From NCBI RefSeq assembly GCF_943734655.1, contig NC_071355.1:92909449-92973448 (forward strand): a stretch of DNA of 64,000 nt, in the 5' to 3' direction. The DNA is from Sabethes cyaneus. Its lineage: Eukaryota > Arthropoda > Insecta > Diptera > Culicidae. The position numbers and the translations under genes are program-made. Position 1 is the first letter of the stretch, and the number at the start of each line of letters is the position of its first letter. This document shows positions 34,786 through 48,848 of the stretch, piece after piece. The notes beneath the pieces are model-generated. The model was given only the letters and a program-made list of their open reading frames with translations. It searched no databases and was not told where the DNA came from.

Positions 34786-34914
34786 AGTAATACTTAACGG
34801 TAGTTCCGAGGGGGTTTAGGTCAGGCGCCCGTGAGGTTTTTAGTGGGTTAGAGTCCCAAACTGTGCCACGCGGTGTAAACATACATCATTAATGTGCCTG
34901 GCATAGAGCGTTTC

Positions 34915-37591
<2,677 letters not shown>

Positions 37592-38636
37592 TGCCACCAG
37601 CGAGAAGGTTGATACGAAACATTCGTGTTTATGCTATGATTAATTCTATTCCACTTCTACATTTTCCTACATTTGCTTTATATGTATAATCTAAACTAAC
37701 ATATTTCGGAGTTTGATTCAGATTCCTATATTAAACTTTTGTATTGTGGTTTACTGTATAGTGCTGATTTCCGGTAATCATAATTCTTGATTCTCTTGAT
37801 TTGCCATTTTCAATACTGCCATGGAAAAAAGCTTTAATTTAGTTTTCTATGCAATTTAGCAAGCAATCTATTTAATTGTAGTTCATAGTTTATTAGTATC
37901 AGTACAGTTGAAGCAGAATATTTGGTTCCCATGTTTTACTGTCCATAAATCACTGTTCACATTATGAGCAGGGAAATCAATTGTTTTATCGTTCGACCGT
38001 TGGCAAGCTATTTTATGGGGCAATAAAAATGGTTTTCCGTTACCATGATCGTAAATGCTAGACATGAACACAAAACTCAGGTAATTGAATTTAATAATAG
38101 AAGACTAAAATGGATTACTGCACTTGCAAGAACATACCTTTCGAGCATACACTCAGTGAAGACCTAAAATCATTTCAAATAATCGAATTCAGTCCAAGTT
38201 ATTTTAGTCTATTCACACTCATGTGCTACAGACGACACAAAAAGTCATCAATTTCGAACCGAATTTTACCTAATCCTTACAAAACCTGCATCTTAAGTAA
38301 TTAAATCAAACTATCTCTTCCTCGAACATATTTGCTCTCATAAAGTAGATGATGCTTTGGGAACTTTTGACAGTGGGCGACCCAACTCAAACGGGGAATC
38401 GGAGCGAATGATGATGGGTCCACGTAAGTGTTATAATTGAATGAAATTAAATTTTATGTCCCGGCAGCTTCTTTGGTCAAGTTTGACTATCGACTTACGA
38501 GCTGCTTCAAAGGAAACTATATTATTAAGATTGTTAGTTTATCATTACCAAGGAAATTGTGATGTTCTATAATTGGGTCACTTGATTTATACTCTTCGTC
38601 TAATGTGGGATATTTGGCGGAACCATCATCATATTG
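37592..38636. other. No gene seen (1.0 kb)
   Basis: AT-rich DNA between the microsatellite and MITE copy C. No motif found. Confidence 0.55.
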
Positions 38637-39011
38637 CCCAGCAGCATTTTCATATGTAAAAAAAAGATAAAAATCAGCATTACGTACAGCTATACATGCT
38701 AAAAAATCGTATTTGATGCGCAAAATTGGCATATCCGTATTATTTTGGAGGCGATATACGTGATCACGAATAATTTTGAGCGTTACTACTGCATAAGTAT
38801 TTATATACGACAATATCCGATTATGCGCGAGTCGCTCCGTACTACTATACGATTTTGTGCTGAAAATCGTATGTATGTCAGTTATTATCATTATATAGGA
38901 TAGAAAATCAACCTGGTCCCAGTTTATCCAGCTTTAGTTACGATTTCGAATTTGTTAGGAGATATTTACGATAATTTTCGTACATTGATATACGAGTTGG
39001 TGCTAGCTAGG
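38637..39011 (-). mobile_element. CCCAGC-type MITE, copy C (375 bp)
   Basis: Reverse-complement copy of the MITE at 15793-16168. Ends CCCAGCAGCATTTTC (38637) and GCTAGCTAGG (39002-39011), imperfect inverted repeats. TG flanks both sides (38635-38636 and 39012-39013), a possible 2-bp target duplication. It is uninterrupted, so it gives the empty site for the insertion in copy A. A 124-codon open frame across it is chance. Confidence 0.8.
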
Positions 39012-41249
39012 TGTTCATAACAACACTCTGATTCGAATTCGCAACACCGGTTTTGGCAGTTTGATTGAGGTGAAGTTTTTTTTTAAAGCAAACCATTGGA
39101 AAATTTGAAATAAAATTAGTACTAAACCTTCATTGTTTGACTAGCGTCTTTGATATTATTAGTAAATCGCATTTAAATTTTTAATTCCATATGAAATTGA
39201 TCCTTATTATTGGTGAAACCTATCGTTTTCTTTTGAATGATCAAACGAACGGCCGTAAGTTTGTTTCTTTTCATCTGGTCGTTTGCAAGACTGCGTTTCA
39301 AACAGCAAGAAATATTAATTTAATTTAAAAATATAGCAGTCCCGCGAATAAGGCGGTGGGTGGTGGTGTACGCCCGCGGTGATTTCATACTAAATCGATG
39401 GAGGTGCTTGGTTCGTTACGGGTACAGTCATCTCCTTTACTTTTTGGGTTAACTGAAGCGTCGCATTTACCACGGAATAACCCTTCTTATATGGGTCTAC
39501 TAGCTACGCTGTTGTTAAAAATACTATCTGAAATTATGAAACCAGTTTTAAAACAGAAAACCACTGTTCAACCGTTGTTATAATATATTCGATTTCCATT
39601 TGTCTCGTTCTATTCTTAAACAAGTTTTTTCACGTGCTTTAAAGTAAATTACGTTATTGTACTTGTGTAGTGTTAGCCGTTAGCATATAGATACTTTTTA
39701 ATACATTACATGTAATAATTTTAAGTTTCCAATGTGCAGTTAGTGATAACTGGTATCATTTGGTATGTAATCTGTTGATGCAAAAAATGTAGGTTCTGAG
39801 CCTGCTGAAGAAGGAGTTGTTAAAGCCGATCCACTTCCGCGGGTTTTACCCTTCTCGAAGAATAAAGAGTAAAGAAAACCGTTTAAAAAATCAGTAATTT
39901 CATTTGCTTTAAATTCAGTTTAAATATTTTGTGATCAAAATCAGTCCGTGTCAGTCATGCCGAAAATGCATTGCACAGAATCAAAATTTTACTGCTCCTA
40001 TGCAACATTTTTACTGACGAAAATTTATAATAACCAAGGCTGAGTAATTTGTTTTTCACCTGGAAAATAGCAATCTAGTCAGCTCAATCAGTATGCTTAC
40101 TTCTGGATTGAAGTACAGATAAATGAGAGAAAATAAAGCACCACATGAAGCTGGTTGGTCATAAGAGTTATGAAATTTGATAAAGTTCAAGGGTATGACA
40201 ATCTCGCAAACACACGTCCTTACGTTGTTAAGATGGTCCGTGCGGAGGGGAGAAGCATCTACCGAACAAGACGAACCAAAGAAACATATTACCCAGTCTT
40301 CCATTCATCAGTGCCGGAAAGGATACTGATTGGAAAATCGCTGTGATGGTACGTCTGGCTCTCGTTGGAACGATGTTTACCCAAGAGAATAAGCTTCCAA
40401 AGGGCAGATATCCGGAAGGTCAGTAACCGAGAACGGATGGTGCACCGGAGTTCGGAGAATTACGACCATCTTGCTCACACAGTCAGTAGCAAGAAGCGGT
40501 CGTTAAATGAAACTGAGTTTGTTAAGCTTGGATTGAGGAAGACAAAGATCATTAGAAATAAACTGGTTTGGAACCACATCTGTATAGAAACATATAGAGA
40601 GCAATTATTTTTATTTAAGTTTATCGGAATCGTTGCGCTAGTAAATCAGCCTGGTATGAATTGATTCTGTGACATGCTCAATTAGGTTTATGTCATTTTA
40701 ACACTACAAACAAGTTTTTATTGCAGACAGGAAAAAATAGTATTAAAATGATTTTTTTTTTGTAATTTTTAATGGCAAACATCAATATTAGCTTGCTGGC
40801 AAATATTAAATGTTTAATTTCGAACACCAGCTGGCGCGTAAAGCTGGCACATTCCGATACGTTTACCAATTCGATTCACCAGCGCTGACAAAATTGAGCT
40901 CATTTACAAGCAAACAGGATATTAATCGGAAAGGCAGTGATACTATCAGTCACGGAATCGGAGAAACCCTCTGCTCGGAACGGGAACCGACATGTCACTT
41001 TCAGCTTAAAATCGTCACGTGACGAAGAAGCAATAAATAATTAAATTCAACTGAAGCGACTCCGGTTTCGTAACTGGTGTTCGTTTTTATTGATAGGCTT
41101 TAGTGCGGTGGATTGGATTCCAGTTCATCTGGAAGACTATTTTTATCGCATCATTTGTTTTTTGTTATCCAAAATGGGTCTTAATGGAATTGAATTGATA
41201 TTTTTTTTAAATATTACGAAAGTGAAATATGACCTTTTCCATCGAGTCA
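39012..41249. other. No supported gene (2.2 kb)
   Basis: Contains several 60-100-codon open frames (39398-39583, 40365-40664, 40810-41022) without recognisable domains. No RNA gene or transposon end seen. Confidence 0.5.
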
Positions 41250-41278
41250 ATGTCTGAAAGCTGAAAACCAGCTTTAGC

Positions 41279-42676
41279 GTGGGTCCTGATGGAATCCCAT
41301 CTGTTGTACTCAAAAAATGTGCTGAAGCATTATGTAAGCCATTGCAAAAGCTATGCAACATGTCGCTCGAGCAGCGCAAGTTTCCAGAGCCTTGGAAAAG
41401 GTCCTACATCTTTCCTATTTACAAAAAGGGAGATAAGCGTGACGTAACAAACTACCGTGGTATTACTTCGCTTTGTGCCGGTTCGAAGCTTTTGGAGATC
41501 CTCGTGGGGAAACTGCTGTTCTGTAAAGTGAAGTCTTACATTTCCATAGAGCAACATGGTTTTTTTCCCAAACGCTCAATTAACACGAATCTACTGCCGT
41601 TCTGTTCATTTTGCCTACGTCAGATGGAAGATGCAGCTCAGGTTGACACAGTATATACAGACCTTAAAGCTGCTTTTGACCGCATTGACCACCAAATACT
41701 GCTTCGCAAACTAAGACGTTTAGGCGCATCTGAAGGCTTCGTATGCTGGCTTCAAACGTATCTTACAAATCGTCAGCTTTCAGTGAAGTTAGGCTCCGTT
41801 GAATCGTACAGTTTCTGCAATCAATCTGGAGTTCCACAGGGAAGTAACTTAGGACCGTTACTATTCCTTATATTTTTTAACGACGTCTGTTTTGTTATAC
41901 CGCCTGGCCGCAAGTTATTGTACGCTGACGATCTTAAAATATTCATCGCTGTGCGGTCAGTGGAAGACTGCAAACAACTGCAAGATCTTATCGACAAGTT
42001 TACAGATTGGTGCCGTTTAAACAACCTCATCATCAGTGTTTCTAAATGTGCAATTATCAGCTTCACTCGCAGCAAAACCCCGATTGTTGAACTAGATGCT
42101 AAACTGACCTTCCACAACCATTACTCGAACATCATTGCTAAAGCAAATCGCAACTTGGGTTTTATCATGCGTGTGGCCAATGATTTCCGTGACCCATATT
42201 GTCTGCGCGCTCTTTACTTCTCGCTTGTACGTTCCATTTTGGACACAGCTTCTGTGGTGTGGAGCCCGTATACAAATAATTGGTCAGCCAGAATTGAAGC
42301 AGTGCAACGAAGGTTCATTAGACATGCGCTGAGATTTTTGCCCTGGAATGATTCTCGTAACCTTCCTCGCTATGAGGACCGCTGTAAGTTGCTGAACATC
42401 GAAACCTTAGCCAAAAGAAGAGATGTATCCAGAGCCGTCTTTGTTGCTCAACTTTTGAAATTCGAAATTGATGCTCCTGATCTTCTGGCAATAGTAAACA
42501 TTAACGTTATACCTCGACCGCTAAGATCCCGCGGATTTCTTCGACTTGATTTCCATCGCACACAATATGGACAACACGAACCAATCCAGGCGATGTGTTC
42601 TATTTTTAACGACGTATATAACCACTTTGACTTCTCTGTATCGACAAACACATTCAAAGCTAGGATTAGAACTTAA
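41279..42676 (+). CDS. CR1/Jockey-type reverse transcriptase, 465-codon open frame
   Basis: The longest intact coding frame in the window, but 5'-truncated: the first Met is internal and follows RT residues. Domains: PGPDGIP-type start, PIYKKGDKRDVTNYRGI (47-62), QHGFFPKRS (92-100), motif A VYTDLKAAFDRIDH (125-138) with the catalytic Asp at 128, SGVPQGSNLGPLLF (183-196), motif C LLYADDLKIF (213-222), then the C-terminal region with RRFIRHALRFLPW and LPRYEDRCKLLNIETLAKRR. All RT aspartates are kept. Between SFTRSKTPI and LDAKLTFHNHYS the usual stretch ending in LGVxxD appears deleted in frame (about 20-25 residues, from memory of the family). Recent insertion or chance preservation; it cannot mobilise itself without an endonuclease. 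Confidence 0.85.
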   Translation: MGPDGIPSVVLKKCAEALCKPLQKLCNMSLEQRKFPEPWKRSYIFPIYKKGDKRDVTNYRGITSLCAGSKLLEILVGKLLFCKVKSYISIEQHGFFPKRSINTNLLPFCSFCLRQMEDAAQVDTVYTDLKAAFDRIDHQILLRKLRRLGASEGFVCWLQTYLTNRQLSVKLGSVESYSFCNQSGVPQGSNLGPLLFLIFFNDVCFVIPPGRKLLYADDLKIFIAVRSVEDCKQLQDLIDKFTDWCRLNNLIISVSKCAIISFTRSKTPIVELDAKLTFHNHYSNIIAKANRNLGFIMRVANDFRDPYCLRALYFSLVRSILDTASVVWSPYTNNWSARIEAVQRRFIRHALRFLPWNDSRNLPRYEDRCKLLNIETLAKRRDVSRAVFVAQLLKFEIDAPDLLAIVNINVIPRPLRSRGFLRLDFHRTQYGQHEPIQAMCSIFNDVYNHFDFSVSTNTFKARIRT

Positions 42677-42760
42677 CTTAACGACAATTTTATGTTTTTG
42701 TTTATGAATCTTATGTTTATTTAAGTTTATATTTTGATGTGATATTACAAAGGAAAAGAT

Positions 42761-42825
42761 AATGGGTTTTTATGCCGATTTGAGAATGAGATAATAAATT
42801 TCAACTCAAATCGGCTTTTCCCATT
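42761..42825 (+). other. 3'UTR stem-loop of the CR1/Jockey element
   Basis: GCCGATTTGAG (42774-42784) pairs perfectly with CTCAAATCGGC (42805-42815) across a 20-nt loop, and AATGGG (42761) pairs with CCCATT (42820) outside. A 3' stem-loop near the tail is a known recognition element for the RT in CR1/L2-type and related LINEs; that role here is inferred. Confidence 0.65.
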
Positions 42826-42898
42826 CATAGCACTTAATCTTTATTTAGACTTTGTGTCAGATGAAGTAAATCAATAAAATAAATAAAATAAATAAAAA

Positions 42899-43240
42899 TA
42901 ACCACCAGCTTTATGTGAAGTACGCTTGAAAGGTTTTGTTCGGAAAACTATGGTCGGAGTGGATTTGAAACGAATGTAAAAAAATTCAGCTAATATATGT
43001 TTCAATGACGTCGGGCCCTTTTCCGGAAAGATGAAAAAATGGACACGGTGTTCAAAATACCGTTATTAAAAAATAAAATAAACCATCGAAACGGCCAATG
43101 CCAATTGGTTTGTATTGCCATCCTACACCTCTAAGCCAATTTTTTAAAAAATCGTTCAACGAATTTTTCAGTTACGGTCTTTTGAAGTTTTAAGGGCAGA
43201 TTACTCATAAAAAGTAAATAAAAATCTTCAATGATACTTT
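42899..43240. other. No feature seen
   Basis: AT-rich DNA between the CR1/Jockey tail and the foldback element. Confidence 0.5.
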
Positions 43241-44260
43241 CAAAATGAACGTAAATTACAGCCGGTATTTATTTATTATGCAACATATGCCCATTGGAGA
43301 CAATTTAAGGAGTATTACGCTGTATTGGGACTAACCGGAAATGTTTCTGATTAAACCATCGCTGCGGGAAATTGCCAGTATCGAAAATGAACAAAGATTT
43401 ATCATGCAATACCTCCAATTACGCCAGAATTTGAAAATTAGATCAATCAAAGTCAGATCAACTCCCTAGTACCACATTGGTTATATCTATACAAGTTCCG
43501 GGGACTCCCGGGAACATCCAGACAAGTGGCCAGTTTCGCCCATGAACAAAAACTTATCTTGCGACACCTTAACTAGAATTCAATATCCAATAACTAGATC
43601 AATGGAAGCCAAATCTGCTATCTAGGGTCAGGTTTGGTAATATCTGGACATGCTTGGGGGACTCCGAGAACCCCTTGGGAAGTCAATAACACAATGTGGT
43701 ATATGTTTGATAACAAAAACATGTCTGGAATTGGCCATTGTGGTTCTAGGTATTTAATTTGGCTTACATGGATCTATTTTGAAAGTTTTAGTGTAATTTA
43801 AAGTTTTGTATGATGAGTTTTTGTTCATATTCGAAACTGGTCATTTCCTAAGGGTTTCCGGGTCCCTCAAATATTTTCAGATATGACCAAACCTGACCTT
43901 AGATAGCAGATTTGGCTTCCATTGCCCTAGTTATTGAGTTCTACTGTAATTTAAGGTGTCGTACGATAAGATAACTTGTCTGGATGTTCCTGGAAATCCC
44001 CGGAACTCGTCCAGATATAACCAACGTCGTGCTAGGGAGTTGATCTGACTTCGATTGATCTAGTTTTTAAATTCTGGCGTAATTTGCGGTATCGCATGAT
44101 AAGTTTTTGTTTATGTTCGATACTGGCCATTTCCCGCAGCGATAACTTAATCCGGAACATTTCCGGTTAGTCCCAATACAGCGTTAAACTCCTGAAATAG
44201 TCGCCCATGGACATATGTTGCACAAATAATCAATACCAGCTGTGATTTACGTTCATTTTG
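43241..44260. mobile_element. 1.02-kb foldback element
   Basis: The outermost CAAAATGAACGTAAATTACA at 43241 is mirrored at 44241-44260. Inward, arms of about 490 bp remain recognisably reverse-complementary; for example GGAAGCCAAATCTGCTATCT near 43605 pairs with AGATAGCAGATTTGGCTTCC near 43901. Each arm is built from internal repeats of about 170 bp containing a CCGGGGACTCCCGGGAAC-like block. No coding frame. The right end sits inside an RTE-B fragment. Superfamily unknown; no clean target duplication found. Confidence 0.75.
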
Positions 44261-44475
44261 GTACGCCCCCGCTACTCTCCACTTTCATTTTGTACTCCAC
44301 CAAATATCGTACAAAGCTCCTTCCGCTGGAACACGACAAGGGCGTGTATGCCCTCCGTGAGCAATATCACGGCTTTAAGTCCATAAAGAACGACCAGTCT
44401 AATAACGGTTTTGTATATTGTCTCCTTCGTACGACGGCGTATAATTCCTGAACGTAGCGTTTTACGCACACTGCC
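44261..44475 (-). pseudogene. RTE-B C-terminal scrap
   Basis: On the minus strand: FRSGIIRRRTKETIYKTVI, VVLYGLKAVILLTEGIHAL and CTIFGGVQNESGEW match the C-terminal part of the RTE-B copy at 57440-57802. Its downstream end is cut by the foldback element at 44260, where the usual RRMNHEL continuation is lost. Confidence 0.75.
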
Positions 44476-45086
44476 TCAAAGTTTATTAAATTCAAAATAC
44501 GCAATTCCTGTGGACAAATAATAAATTTTCCGTTAGCTTTAACCAATTTCCTCCCAGCGTTGCGAAAACGCAACCAACTCCGGAAGGTGGAGGCAAAACC
44601 GGTGAAAACGGGAACGCCAATGCCAGTATTCCTGGATTCGAATCGAATGTTCTATACTTTCCGGAACAATAAAGCTTTGTTAAAACTTCGTACCACGACC
44701 CAGCGCTGTAAGCTCCTGCGTTGCATTTTTTCAGCGTTTTTTCTTAGTTGATCTAAAACAAAACTTTCCAGAAGGTTTCAGCTTGTTATCTCTGCTGGAA
44801 AAAGTGTGGGGCATAATGGGTTAAGCTAGATCGTTCTGCTGATTGGTAGCAATCATGGCAAAAACAGCCAAACAACTACGCTTTATGCTTTATTTGTGCT
44901 GCCAGCTCCACTCCAGATAGATACTGTGAGCACTTCGTGTTCGCTGGATGTAGTCGATCCGGCATTACCAACAAACCCTTCGTTCTGGAAAAGTGCAAGC
45001 ATCATACGGAAGCCTAGTTCCGGTCGCCCGAAGGTGCTGCACGGCCGTTAGGTGTGCAATAGAAGGTGAAGAAAAAGCCCAAGTAT
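44476..45086. other. No feature seen
   Basis: Mixed-composition DNA without supported genes or repeat ends. Confidence 0.45.
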
Positions 45087-45760
45087 ACTGATAATAAAAC
45101 TTGGTTTATAGGTACTACGAAAACGAACGTAAGCTTTACGAATTCTTTCGTTGTTTTCTACCACGAAGTAGATTCGTAAAATCAGTCCTGAATTTTTCGT
45201 ACATATTAACAAAGCTATACTTGTACGAATTATTGCATTTTACAAAATGATTCGTAGCTTTTACCATTGCACGAAAAGGCTGCCGATAAAAATAATACTA
45301 GATTTCACTATTTTCCGATAGGTGTCAGTATTCTACATTACCGGCATCTATCGATAAATAGCGAAATGTTTTCTATCTTCGAAAAAAGCAGATTTTATCG
45401 AGAATCGAACTGAGCTCGTTTGTTATACTTCTTTACGAACAGCCGACGACGCCGCAAACCACAGAACCACAGCTACTGCATACCAAGAAGGTCATAATTG
45501 CATAAGTCTATTTTCTCTTCATACAATCTTCGCAACCCGTTTTCGTCGATAACGATGCCAGACAGCAACCGTGCAACAAATGGGTCTTGATGCAGGACAG
45601 CTACGAATGTGCTCTCGTAGAAAATACGAACCATTCGTAATAACAACATTTGCGGTAGACAATAAGCCTACGAAAGTTTTTAAAAGGTATAAAATTATTT
45701 GTATCAGTTACGAATATAGTTTTACGAATGTTTAAAAAAAAACGAAATTATATTCTCAGT
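45087..45760. mobile_element. Candidate 674-bp MITE with TTTCGTA-rich interior
   Basis: The left end ACTGATAATAAAAC (45087) and the right end TTATATTCTCAGT (to 45760) are imperfect inverted repeats. GTAT flanks both sides (45083-45086 and 45761-45764). The interior near both ends is rich in ACGAA/TTCGT motifs on opposite strands. Low-confidence call from diverged ends. Confidence 0.35.
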
Positions 45761-45764
45761 GTAT

Positions 45765-46984
45765 AAGGTGGCCTCTTTGTTTCGTGTCTTGTACCGGTGC
45801 TTTCATAATCGTTTCGTATGGTAATTTAGCATCGATTGCTATCACGTCTCGCTCGTTGCATTTTTCCGACAGCGGTTGTTTTAGAAGGCCATTTTGAATT
45901 CATTTGAGCACACTTAGCAATGGTGCGTTTACAAACCGGAACTTTTATTGAAATTTTATAAACGTGCATTTTAATCGAGAAATCGATTACTTAGGAACAT
46001 TGCGCGTTATTTCTATCATATGATTATCAAATATACATAGCTTATATACAGCTTTCCAATAAGGTAGTCAAAGATTTTAAGCCAATTCTATGATCGAAGG
46101 ATGCCAAAAGGTATCTCGCGCAGTCAATGTTTTTGATGAATTGCCAAATAGACACGTTTGTGTCAGAACAGCTTTCGTGCATAGCAACAAATGTCTATCG
46201 GTATTAATAACCGACCACGCGCGATTTCGAACGAATCGAATATGTTGATAGCACATAACTTTCGGTGCGGTAAACTGATTTCTCATAGTTTTTTCTTATA
46301 TCGGTATGTCGGATCTCCATTACCTATTGGCTACGTAACCAAAAACGTTCTCAAATCGTACACGGGCTCGAATGACAGTGATCGCACCACCTGCCTCGGT
46401 GGATTCAGATCAATTCCTTTCTACTAACAACAACTCCTTCCTGTGACACTTGTGGATAATGCAGTGGATACCTCGGTCTCTAGTAGCAGCAAATGTCGGA
46501 CTAGCATTCTTTTCCCTTCCAAATTGACCTGCATGGGTGTGGCCAGCTTTGCTATTGATCATCATAAAGAATTAAATCACCAGAAAATGCATACTGAGAA
46601 TGATTTGCTACTCCCAAGTATCATTCTGATGGTTCTTTGTGCAATTTCAGCTGATCTAGATAAATCGCGGGCAACTCACGGGCGGTCAAACTATGTTATG
46701 CTTGGTGTGTTCATTTGTACGCATTCTTGTATAAATATGGCCGATAACTGCGCAAAAATATGATGAAATAGATTATTATTTATGTGTTGTAGTATGATTT
46801 TATTTGTAAAAGGCACATATAATATAATTAAAATGAAAAATCCCACAGAGATTAGCATTTTTTGAAAGATCGTCAAAAAATTATTTCAACTTTACTCAAT
46901 TTTTCCTTATTAAAGCATTTCTTGAGTGCATCAATTTTATGGAAGTAGAATGGCAAAGTTCACGATAAATTTAAAACCGCACTT
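45765..46984. other. No supported gene (1.2 kb)
   Basis: Open frames at 46191-46427 and 46443-46763 (plus) have no recognisable motif, no splice context and no repeat homology that I can see. Confidence 0.5.
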
Positions 46985-47466
46985 TATTAATATTTTTTGA
47001 AACGATGGTTCTACAATTGATGAAGGGACGGTAGGGGAAAGAAATGAAAAAAATTTTTTTTTTTTTTTGTGAAGGAGGGGAAGAGCGGAAAGGAAGGGGG
47101 GGGGGATTGGTAGCTATGCTTGACAAGTAGACATTTTGACTCCTACCTTTTGTCCAATGTGGTTCGCTGGTACTTGTACCTTTGAACCACAGAGGCGCTG
47201 GACAAAAGGAGACCGCAAAATCCACTTCTCAAGAATAGCGACGCGTTTGGTTAGGTTATCGACACATATTGTGCCGCTTCCTACATCAATTGCAGATTAC
47301 CACCGAGCGAGAAGTTTTAATCTAACTACTGTTTACTTTCAGGACGACGACACTATGCCGGCCCTTACGACTTTCAAGGTACTGCACGTGACGTTGTTCG
47401 TCTGTCAGCGTGTGTTAGCCGCGTTTCTCGGCGCGGGTTTTCGAGGGAAGGCCCCGTTCCTATGTA
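46985..47466 (+). repeat. Copy of the split 25.6/28.8-kb repeat, with hairpin
   Basis: Starts TTAATATTTTTTGAAACGAT and runs through a T-rich tract, GGAGGGGAAGAGCGG and a G-rich run, to TGACAAG (47130). It later contains TCAGCGTGTGTTAGCCGCG and GCGCGGGTTTTCGAGGG (47392-47455). Inside, CTTTTGTCCA near 47147 pairs with TGGACAAAAG near 47200, and GGTTC with GAACC, giving a second small hairpin. No coding frame. The family is unnamed by me. Confidence 0.65.
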
Positions 47467-47797
47467 AGACTAATCTCAAGTTTTTAGTCTTGACCTTGAA
47501 ATACGGTCATACATATATATTAATATTTTTTGAAACGATGGTTCTACAATTGATGAAGGGACGGTAGGGGAAAGAAATGAAATTTTTTTTTTTGGTGAAG
47601 GAGGGGAAGAGCGGAAAGGAAGGGGGGGGGAATTAGTAGCTATGCTTGACAAGCTCTTCCCCTCCTTCACCAAAAAAAAAATTTCATTTCTTTCCCCTAC
47701 CGTCCCTTCATCAATTGTAGAACCATCGTTTCAAAAAATATTAATATATATGTATGACCGTATTTCAAGGTCAAAACTAAAAACTTGAGATTAGTCT
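47467..47797. repeat. 331-bp near-perfect palindrome
   Basis: A left arm of about 146 bp (47467-47612) is reverse-complemented almost base for base at 47653-47797, with a 40-nt loop (47613-47652). The arm starts AGACTAATCTCAAGTTTTTA, passes through TTAATATTTTTTGAAACGAT and ends GGAGGGGAAGAGC. Loop plus left arm is a direct repeat of 46985-47130, so the palindrome looks like a fold-back copy of the neighbouring repeat. Confidence 0.9.
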
Positions 47798-47956
47798 ACC
47801 GCACTTTAGTTTGGATTATGTGAACGCTACAATATTGCTTTAATTGATTGATGAATTACCGAATTATATTTTAGCCATTCTATCATACGAAAAATATCTG
47901 ACATTAATTTGCTTGAAATACAAAGCTTCAGGGAAATTTTCAGAAAAAAAATCCCG

Positions 47957-48150
47957 TGAGGTGAGATTGTGCCAAAAAAGCATATATTTTTATTCTTAAG
48001 CTCAGTATACACACAATTTAGGAACTAAGTTGATTTCAAACCTGTCAATATATACTAAATTGTTCAATTAACAACTACCGTAGAGATGGTTTAGTTACAA
48101 TGAAACTTAATTTTACTGGAAGAGCATGAACTTTGGCACAATCTCACCCC
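47957..48150. mobile_element. Small MITE with GTGAGATTGTGCC ends
   Basis: GTGAGATTGTGCCAAAAA at 47961-47978 and its reverse complement TTTGGCACAATCTCACCCC at 48132-48150 bound about 190 bp of AT-rich DNA. No coding frame. The outer boundaries are approximate. Confidence 0.55.
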
Positions 48151-48154
48151 TTCT

Positions 48155-48848
48155 AGGGGGCGACATTGTGCCAAAAACATAAAGTTAGGCTAAAAATCTA
48201 AACAGTGAACATTAGCATGTTTATAAACAATACACATAAATATCAGTATAAAGTAGTTCACATGAGGCCATCCATGAACTAAGTTGACTATTAGGGGCAG
48301 GGGGTCGACCAAAAACAACGCATCATACAAAAAGTATGAACGAAAATAACCCGGAGAGGTCTGAATAACTAAAAATGAGTTCGTAGTCAATGGACAGCCT
48401 TTATATAGCCAGTAGCGTTTCTAGGGTTAACAAGGGGGAAATATATGAATATAATATATTTAATCATTTAACATTTAACATCATTTAACAAAAGTAATCA
48501 TTACTTCGTTCGAGAACCCGCGGCCGTAGAACATGTGATTTATCCCACCCCCCTACCCCCTCCTTAAAACTGGCAGTTTATACACGGTATAATATATTCG
48601 TCTTACATATTAGAGTGTTTATTCAAAGTATCTGAAATTTCCAGAGAAAAAGTAAAACTTAGTTTAAAATATTTAGCTGACCTATGATGCTGTTTGTTCC
48701 AAAATGGATGATGCAATCTAATCTGTCAAAATATTTTGCTCAATAGTAAAGAATGTGAGTGCACTGGTGTATACTGACGTATTTTTGTTGTGTATGTGAA
48801 ATCCACAAATTGGATCGATCATTGTGGCTTGGCACAATCTCACTCCCG
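48155..48848. mobile_element. Second MITE with related ends
   Basis: GGGGGCGACATTGTGCCAAA at 48156 and TTGGCACAATCTCACTCCC at 48829-48847 are diverged inverted repeats of the same terminal motif, starting five bases after the previous element. A further lone copy, TTGGCACAATCTCACCCCGG, lies at 49201-49220. The middle contains short open frames of no significance. Confidence 0.5.

Larger units (their letters stand above)
32100..34914 (+). mobile_element. R1-clade non-LTR retrotransposon, 5'-truncated
   Basis: ORF2 of an R1-like element, missing ORF1 and the endonuclease. Order: pre-RT region with SARRCAHRARSETDREERR, KSNRFKELC and ANPWGDAYR (32190-32390); RT (32530-33430); connection region (33440-34060); zinc-knuckle CPECRNVDETPEHVVFNC (34052-34105); stop at 34367; 3'UTR with tandem units; terminal block with TTTAGTGGGTTAGAGTCCC (about 34840) and TGCCTGGCATAGAG. 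The body ends directly in the (GACA)n array. R1 placement rests on NPWGDAYR, the RPICLLDTLGKLLKR block and the CCHC-type tail. Confidence 0.8.
41250..42898 (+). mobile_element. CR1/Jockey-type retrotransposon, 5'-truncated
   Basis: The element begins inside the RT (KTSFSVGPDGIPS) at about 41255, so ORF1, the endonuclease and the N-terminal RT are lost, as is usual for incomplete target-primed reverse transcription. It keeps the whole remaining ORF, a 3'UTR with a hairpin (42761-42825) and a short tandem tail of AATAAATAA units ending at about 42898. The YRGI block, TDLKAAFD and YADDLKIF fit the CR1/Jockey group; the short-repeat tail favours CR1. Placement within the group is uncertain. Confidence 0.8.

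Noticed and set aside
38517..38891. 124-codon minus-strand open frame across MITE copy C
   Set aside because: The homologous MITE copies do not keep this frame, so it is chance.
46443..46763. 106-codon plus-strand open frame
   Set aside because: Composition and residues look random and no family is recognised.
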